Part shown: positions 59,492 through 64,000 of the stretch, in pieces
Position numbering within the stretch: position 1 is the first letter of the stretch
How the letters are laid out: every line of letters begins with the position of its first letter
NCBI GenBank assembly: GCA_041484195.1
Contig: JBGPHC010000024.1
Location: 1 to 64,000, forward strand
Direction: 5' to 3'
Length of the DNA stretch: 64,000 nt
Origin: PSRI01 sp041484195
Lineage (GTDB): Bacteria; Bacteroidota; Bacteroidia; Chitinophagales; Chitinophagaceae
Position numbers and translations under genes: made by a program
The notes under the pieces: model-generated
What the model saw: only the letters and a program-made list of their open reading frames with translations
Told to the model about the DNA's origin: nothing
Database searches by the model: none

Positions 59492-62062
59492 TTATTTTTT
59501 CGGGTCCAGGATATTATTGATCCGATCCAAAACATCCTGTAGATGGTATTGGGTCATTTTATCGGTAACCAGGGGAATTGCAGATTTAATTTCAATTCGG
59601 AGCGATCTCAGGTTTCCTTTTAGTACCGAGATGATATCACTTCTCTTCACATCCATCATTGCCGCGGGGGTTCCAAAACTGAAACTAATTCCACCTGTAA
59701 AATTAGCAGGAAGTGGATTAATGATCTGGCCCATTCTTTCGATATAAGATTTTTGCAGGTTGCGCCGATATACATCGATGGGTTTTCTTCCCGCAAGTTC
59801 GGTCCAGATCCCATTCTTCAAGTCGCTCAGCATATCTGCAACTCTGTAAGCCTGGTTACCTAATTGGGATTCCATATTGATGAGCTTACTCATGGTGCTG
59901 CTGGCTATGAGACGGGCCAGGATATTGTCCTGCCTTGTTCCGATCAGTGAGATACCTGTATTGCCGATCCGGTTGAGAATATTATTATCGGCCAGCCAGC
60001 CCGGCGTCCGAAAGAGCTGCTTATTTAAAAAATCCATGGCTTCTTTCTGCGTGGCTTTTGGCACAAATTCATATACGGCGCCTTCCTGTTCCACCGTCTT
60101 GGGCGTTTCATAAATGCCTCCGATATTTTTCGCCACATGACCCATATAGCGGCCGAACTGATTTACCAGCTCGTTATACAGACTGGATAGATTCTCATAA
60201 TCCTGATTCTCCTGTTTTGTCCATTGTATCAGGTTGGGCAGGATGCGTTGGAGATTTTTGATTCCATAGGCGCCCGCTTTCATTGCATTATCTCCCAGAT
60301 CTTCACTTTGTGACCTTGGGTCATCGGGATTCAGTTCGGTACCAAACCAAAGTCGTTTATTTTTCAACCTTTCGATCGTAATCTTATTCAATATGGGCAG
60401 TTCCTCCTCTGAAGATTTGGCTTCGGGCAGGAATTTATATCCCCATTCGATGGCCCATTTGTCGTAGTCGCCAATCCTGGGGAATAGTCCCGATTCTGAA
60501 ATACTGTCTTCCGGTTGTGCCACATAATTAAACCTTGCATAGTCCATGATAGATGGAGTATGGCCATTGGCTTCCACCCATTTTTTGTCACGCAATTTTT
60601 CAACAGGCACCGTGGAGCTGGAGCCATAGTTATGGCGAAGGCCGAGCGAGTGGCCCACTTCGTGCGATGATACAAAACGGATCAGCTCCCCCATCAGGTC
60701 GTCATCAAATTCCATTTTTCTGGCCCTGGGGTCAACGGCAGCGCATTGAATGAAATACCAGTTTCTCAAGAGGCTCATTACATTGTGGAACCAGTTGATA
60801 TGGCTTTCCAGGATCTGACCCGATCTTGGGTCATGAACGTTGGGTCCTTCGGCATTGGGGACTTCGGAAGGCTTATAAACAATAGCCGAGAACCGGGCGT
60901 CTTCGAGGCTCCATGTTGAATCTTCCCTCGGGCCGGGCGCCACCTTGCCTATAATAGCATTTTTGAAACCCGCTTTTTCAAAAGCCGACTGCCAGTCATT
61001 GACACCCTGGATCAGGTAAGGAACCCATTTTTTGGGAGTGGCCGGATCAATATAGTAGATAATGGGATTTACGGGTTCAACCAATTCGCCTCGTTTATAT
61101 TTCTCCATGTCTTCGGCCCTGGGCTCCAGTTTCCACCGGGTGATCATTTCTACTTCCTTCACACCCTGGGGGTTAGCGTCAAAATCGGTATAGCTCCTGG
61201 AAAAATACCCGATACGGGAATCAAAATAACGGGGCTGCATGGGTTTTTCCGGCAACAATACCAGGGAACTGTTGATTTCGATGGTGAATAATACGCTGGC
61301 AGATCCCGAACCCAGGGAGGGCTGTGCGGGGAAAATGTTGCCACCGCCTTTGGAATAGGTCTTGACGGTCTTGATTTCGATATTCAGGGGATAGGACCGC
61401 ACCGATACAGGATAGGATTTATCGGATTGAAATCCTCCCACCTGGAAGATACTTTTGCTATTGCCCGAGAAGAAAAGCACGTCATTGTCGCCACTGATAT
61501 AGTCTGTGATATCTATCAGATTGCTGCTGGAATCTTTTCCGAATGCTTTGATGTCGAATGATGCCACTATCGGCTGCACATTGGAATTCATTACGGCCTG
61601 ATACATGGGTCTGCTGGAGTCGCGTGACATCTCATCAAATGATATTTTCTTCAGGAATATTTTGTTGTTGGGTCCTTTTTCAAAACTGACCACATTATTT
61701 CCTATCTGGTCTCCCGCATAACCTCTGATTGAATTGCGCATTCCTGCGGCCGATTTGGAGAGCCGGTTCACCACGAGAATATCCCTGCCCAGCAGGGAAT
61801 CGGGTATTTCGAAATAGTATTTGTCTTCAACCTTATGCACGCTGAATAAGCCTCTGTCACTTAAGGCTTTTTCGGTGATCACTTCGTTGAAGGGCCTGGG
61901 TCCTTGTTTCATGGGCGCGGATGCCGGCGCTTTCACAACCGGTTGCTGGTTTTCTGCCGGATTCACGGGTTTTTTTTGCTGGGCCTGCAGGGTTGAAGCG
62001 CAGAAGGCAAGCAGCATGGAGGCAGCAGCAATTGTTTTAGCTAACATCTGTTTGTTTGACAT
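59492..62062 (-). CDS. Large exported zinc metalloprotease (DUF5117/DUF4953-like)
   Basis: I start this at the ATG at 62062 (MSNKQMLAKTIAAASMLLAF), which gives a signal peptide ending LQA; the open frame begins 37 codons upstream. The 856-residue protein has an N-terminal DUF5118/5117-like part (RPFNEVITEKALSDRGLFSV, then YYFEIPDSLLGRDILVVNRL). The zinc site is HEVGHSLGLRHNYGSS, a metzincin-like HExxHxxGxxH, near residue 480. A C-terminal helical domain follows. These large proteases are widespread in Bacteroidota and their substrates are mostly unknown. Confidence 0.85.
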   Translation of the reverse strand: MSNKQMLAKTIAAASMLLAFCASTLQAQQKKPVNPAENQQPVVKAPASAPMKQGPRPFNEVITEKALSDRGLFSVHKVEDKYYFEIPDSLLGRDILVVNRLSKSAAGMRNSIRGYAGDQIGNNVVSFEKGPNNKIFLKKISFDEMSRDSSRPMYQAVMNSNVQPIVASFDIKAFGKDSSSNLIDITDYISGDNDVLFFSGNSKSIFQVGGFQSDKSYPVSVRSYPLNIEIKTVKTYSKGGGNIFPAQPSLGSGSASVLFTIEINSSLVLLPEKPMQPRYFDSRIGYFSRSYTDFDANPQGVKEVEMITRWKLEPRAEDMEKYKRGELVEPVNPIIYYIDPATPKKWVPYLIQGVNDWQSAFEKAGFKNAIIGKVAPGPREDSTWSLEDARFSAIVYKPSEVPNAEGPNVHDPRSGQILESHINWFHNVMSLLRNWYFIQCAAVDPRARKMEFDDDLMGELIRFVSSHEVGHSLGLRHNYGSSSTVPVEKLRDKKWVEANGHTPSIMDYARFNYVAQPEDSISESGLFPRIGDYDKWAIEWGYKFLPEAKSSEEELPILNKITIERLKNKRLWFGTELNPDDPRSQSEDLGDNAMKAGAYGIKNLQRILPNLIQWTKQENQDYENLSSLYNELVNQFGRYMGHVAKNIGGIYETPKTVEQEGAVYEFVPKATQKEAMDFLNKQLFRTPGWLADNNILNRIGNTGISLIGTRQDNILARLIASSTMSKLINMESQLGNQAYRVADMLSDLKNGIWTELAGRKPIDVYRRNLQKSYIERMGQIINPLPANFTGGISFSFGTPAAMMDVKRSDIISVLKGNLRSLRIEIKSAIPLVTDKMTQYHLQDVLDRINNILDPKK

Positions 62063-62374
62063 TAAATGTTCAATAATAGGGATGAAATTAGCGATTACAA
62101 AAAATTCACAATTATTTTTCTTTGGGAGGACAAGAGGGTGTTTAAAAGGGGCTTGGCACCGATCGTACGACATAGATATTCAGAGGGTTTGGAGCCCCAA
62201 AAACTATTGCCAGATTATGCTTGCAAATAAGAAATTTACTATATTGTGTATCCCAACTCAAAATTTTTTCTATGAATATTTGGAAGATATAACCACTTTT
62301 TTCAGTAGAATTGCTAATTCAAAAAATCACAAAACAAATCTTGTAAATTCTTAAATTCAAAAAAATCACGAGTC
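62063..62374. other. Divergent intergenic region between the metalloprotease and exbB
   Basis: About 310 AT-rich bases. They must hold both divergent promoters, but I saw no convincing TAnnTTTG box. No gene or hairpin is supported. Confidence 0.45.
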
Positions 62375-63241
62375 ATGGCTGAAACTAAACCAACTGTAAC
62401 TGCAACTGCTTCGAAGGCATCATCGACTTCAGTGCAACCACAGAAGAACAGTAACATCATTTCACTGGTAGCTCCGATTGTATGCATTATTGCAGGTTAC
62501 CTAATCTGGAGGTTTATACTGGGGAATGCTTCTGATTTTACCAAACCCGGCGAGGGATGGTTCTGGCCTCAGCACAGGGGACCAAAGGGCGCATGGAACA
62601 GGATGTACGAAGGTGGTATTATCGTTCCAATTCTTATCGGCATGTTCCTGATGGTGCTGGTATTTTCCATTGAGAGATTCCTGACGATCAACAGGGCAAC
62701 CGGAACGGGCTCTATTTCAGAATTCGTTAGAAAAGTTCAATATCATCTGGCTAATAGGAATGTTGACGCTGCTTTGGCAGAATGCGACAGGCAAAGAGGC
62801 TCCGTTGGTAATGTTATGAAAGCCGGCCTTCGCAGGTATAAAGAAATGATTTCAAATTCTGAACTCACTACCGATCAGAAAGTACTCGCGATACAGAAAG
62901 AAGTGGAAGAGGCCACTTCGCTGGAATTGCCAATGCTGCAAAAAAATCTCGTCTTTTTGTCAACCATTACTTCCGCAGCCACCCTGATCGCGTTGTTGGG
63001 AACGGTAATCGGTATGATCCGTTCATTCGCTTCCCTGGGTGAATCCGGTGGCGCGGGTGCGGCTACTGAACTGGCCATCGGTATCTCCGAAGCCTTGTAT
63101 AATACGGCTACGGGTATCGCTACAGCCGCCTTTTCCTTGGTCATGTACAATATATTCACGACCAAGATTGACGGCATTACCTATGGCATTGATGAATCGG
63201 GTTTCACCTTGACACAGAGCTTTGCTTCCCTGTACAAATAA
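62375..63241 (+). CDS. exbB: ExbB/TolQ/MotA-family proton channel
   Basis: The 288-residue protein has a Thr/Ser-rich N-tail and a helix near 29-49 (SLVAPIVCIIAGYLIWRFIL). A second helix lies near 87-107 (GIIVPILIGMFLMVLVFSIE). The long cytoplasmic loop is followed by the C-terminal pair (LVFLSTITSAATLIALLGTV, then GTVIGMIRSFASLG and GISEALYNTATGIATAAFSL). These are the ExbB/TolQ signatures. It is followed 66 bases on by exbD. It should form the stator that drives a TonB, possibly the one at 39736. Confidence 0.88.
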   Translation: MAETKPTVTATASKASSTSVQPQKNSNIISLVAPIVCIIAGYLIWRFILGNASDFTKPGEGWFWPQHRGPKGAWNRMYEGGIIVPILIGMFLMVLVFSIERFLTINRATGTGSISEFVRKVQYHLANRNVDAALAECDRQRGSVGNVMKAGLRRYKEMISNSELTTDQKVLAIQKEVEEATSLELPMLQKNLVFLSTITSAATLIALLGTVIGMIRSFASLGESGGAGAATELAIGISEALYNTATGIATAAFSLVMYNIFTTKIDGITYGIDESGFTLTQSFASLYK

Positions 63242-63307
63242 AGGTTCGGAAAGCGTATGGATTTATGGAGATTTTGCATCTTATATGTCAAGTTAAAATA
63301 GCTTAAA

Positions 63308-63979
63308 ATGCCAAAAGTTAAAATAGCGCGTAAGAGTACCTGGGTTGATATGACCGCTTTTGTGGATGTGGCATTCCTGATCCTCTCTTTCTTCATGATG
63401 GCGACTAAATTCAAGCCGGATGAGCCGGTGGAAGTCAGCACTCCCACCTCGGTTTCAGCCAAGAAGGTAGCGGACAAAGACGCGTTCCTGGTGACCATTG
63501 ACAAGGAGGGGAGGGTATTTGTGCAGATGGACGACCCGAATCTGAGGGAATCTATCGCCAAAAACCTGAATGAGACCCGTAAACTGGGGCTCACAGATGC
63601 CGACATCAAATCCTTCAAAAATGCACCCAGTATCGGGGTTCCTTTTAGTCAACTTAAGAGCCTTCTGGCCATGGATCTTGAAGAGCAGAAAAAAGTGAAA
63701 CAGCCGGGAATACCCGTGGATACTACGGGAGGGGAACTTTTATATTGGATACGTGATGCCACATCGGTATATGCCGGTAAGAAAACAAACTGGCTGATCA
63801 AGGCAGACTATGCCACCAAGTACCCGGTCATTCAAAATGTGCTGGACGCGTTTAAGAAAAATGACCTGAATAAATTTCAATTGATCACCAAATTTGAGGA
63901 AGCTCCTGTAGGAACTCCTCTTTGGGTAACCAGGCAAAAGCAGGTCCAGGGTGAGGCAGCGCCTCCGGCAAAGCCGTAA
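63308..63979 (+). CDS. exbD: ExbD-family biopolymer transport protein
   Basis: The 223-residue protein has KIARKSTWVDMTAFVDVAFL, then ILSFFMMATKF, as its single membrane helix. The protonatable Asp lies in DMTAFVDVAF near residue 20, as in ExbD. The periplasmic part is longer than in proteobacterial ExbD and carries an extra segment (LEEQKKVKQPGIPVDTTGGE). Bacteroidota commonly encode two ExbD proteins in a row, so a second may follow beyond the window end at 64000. Confidence 0.88.
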   Translation: MPKVKIARKSTWVDMTAFVDVAFLILSFFMMATKFKPDEPVEVSTPTSVSAKKVADKDAFLVTIDKEGRVFVQMDDPNLRESIAKNLNETRKLGLTDADIKSFKNAPSIGVPFSQLKSLLAMDLEEQKKVKQPGIPVDTTGGELLYWIRDATSVYAGKKTNWLIKADYATKYPVIQNVLDAFKKNDLNKFQLITKFEEAPVGTPLWVTRQKQVQGEAAPPAKP

Positions 63980-64000
63980 AAAAATTGTAACTTTAATAAT

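Overview
This window comes from a member of the Bacteroidota, most probably Chitinophagaceae. The evidence is a short primary sigma factor beginning MRQLKITKSITNRES, several TAnnTTTG-type -7 elements placed just before start codons, almost no Shine-Dalgarno sequences, a 14-subunit complex I operon with a short NuoG, and YD-repeat proteins that carry PKD/Ig-like modules and a DUF6443-like domain. The family-level placement is inference.

Positions 1-5.6 kb are an accessory region full of broken genes. It holds the tail of an S9 dipeptidyl peptidase, the tail of a copy of the small gene found intact at 19 kb, a frameshifted mobile-element primase facing a broken XRE regulator, and two copies of an unrecognised small ORF of about 40 codons. 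It also holds a displaced Rhs tip whose toxin domain resembles the Tae4 peptidoglycan amidase, followed by a Tai4-like periplasmic immunity protein. The Rhs tip carries two clean 29-30 bp palindromic insertions, seen by comparison with its homologue 2.7 kb away.

Positions 5.7-18.3 kb, on the minus strand, form one gene train. Its order is a coiled-coil protein with a probable outer-membrane barrel, a 1125-residue YD-repeat protein without a toxin, a small Ig-like protein, a 2236-residue Rhs protein ending in an HNH-like nuclease domain, and an Imm33/DUF2185-like immunity gene overlapping the toxin stop. I read it as a polymorphic-toxin locus with its own surface partners, and the Tae4 cassette beyond it as a parked alternative tip. 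This is the most interesting part of the window.

Positions 19-43.6 kb are mostly housekeeping genes: an M20 dipeptidase, an LptF/LptG permease, rpoD, ffh, rpsP, rimM, DNA polymerase IV, a 1-Cys peroxiredoxin, an M28 peptidase, two pseudouridine synthases, rlmN, a thiolase, hisS and a low-molecular-weight phosphatase. They end in a cluster of a TonB-like protein, a small membrane protein, a PstS-like lipoprotein and a TPR protein.

Positions 43.8-58.0 kb are the complete nuoA-N operon, with a VOC/PhnB-like gene between nuoE and nuoF. It is followed by a MacB-type ABC permease, a large zinc metalloprotease on the opposite strand, and the start of an exbB-exbD unit at the right edge. I saw no tRNA, rRNA or CRISPR array.
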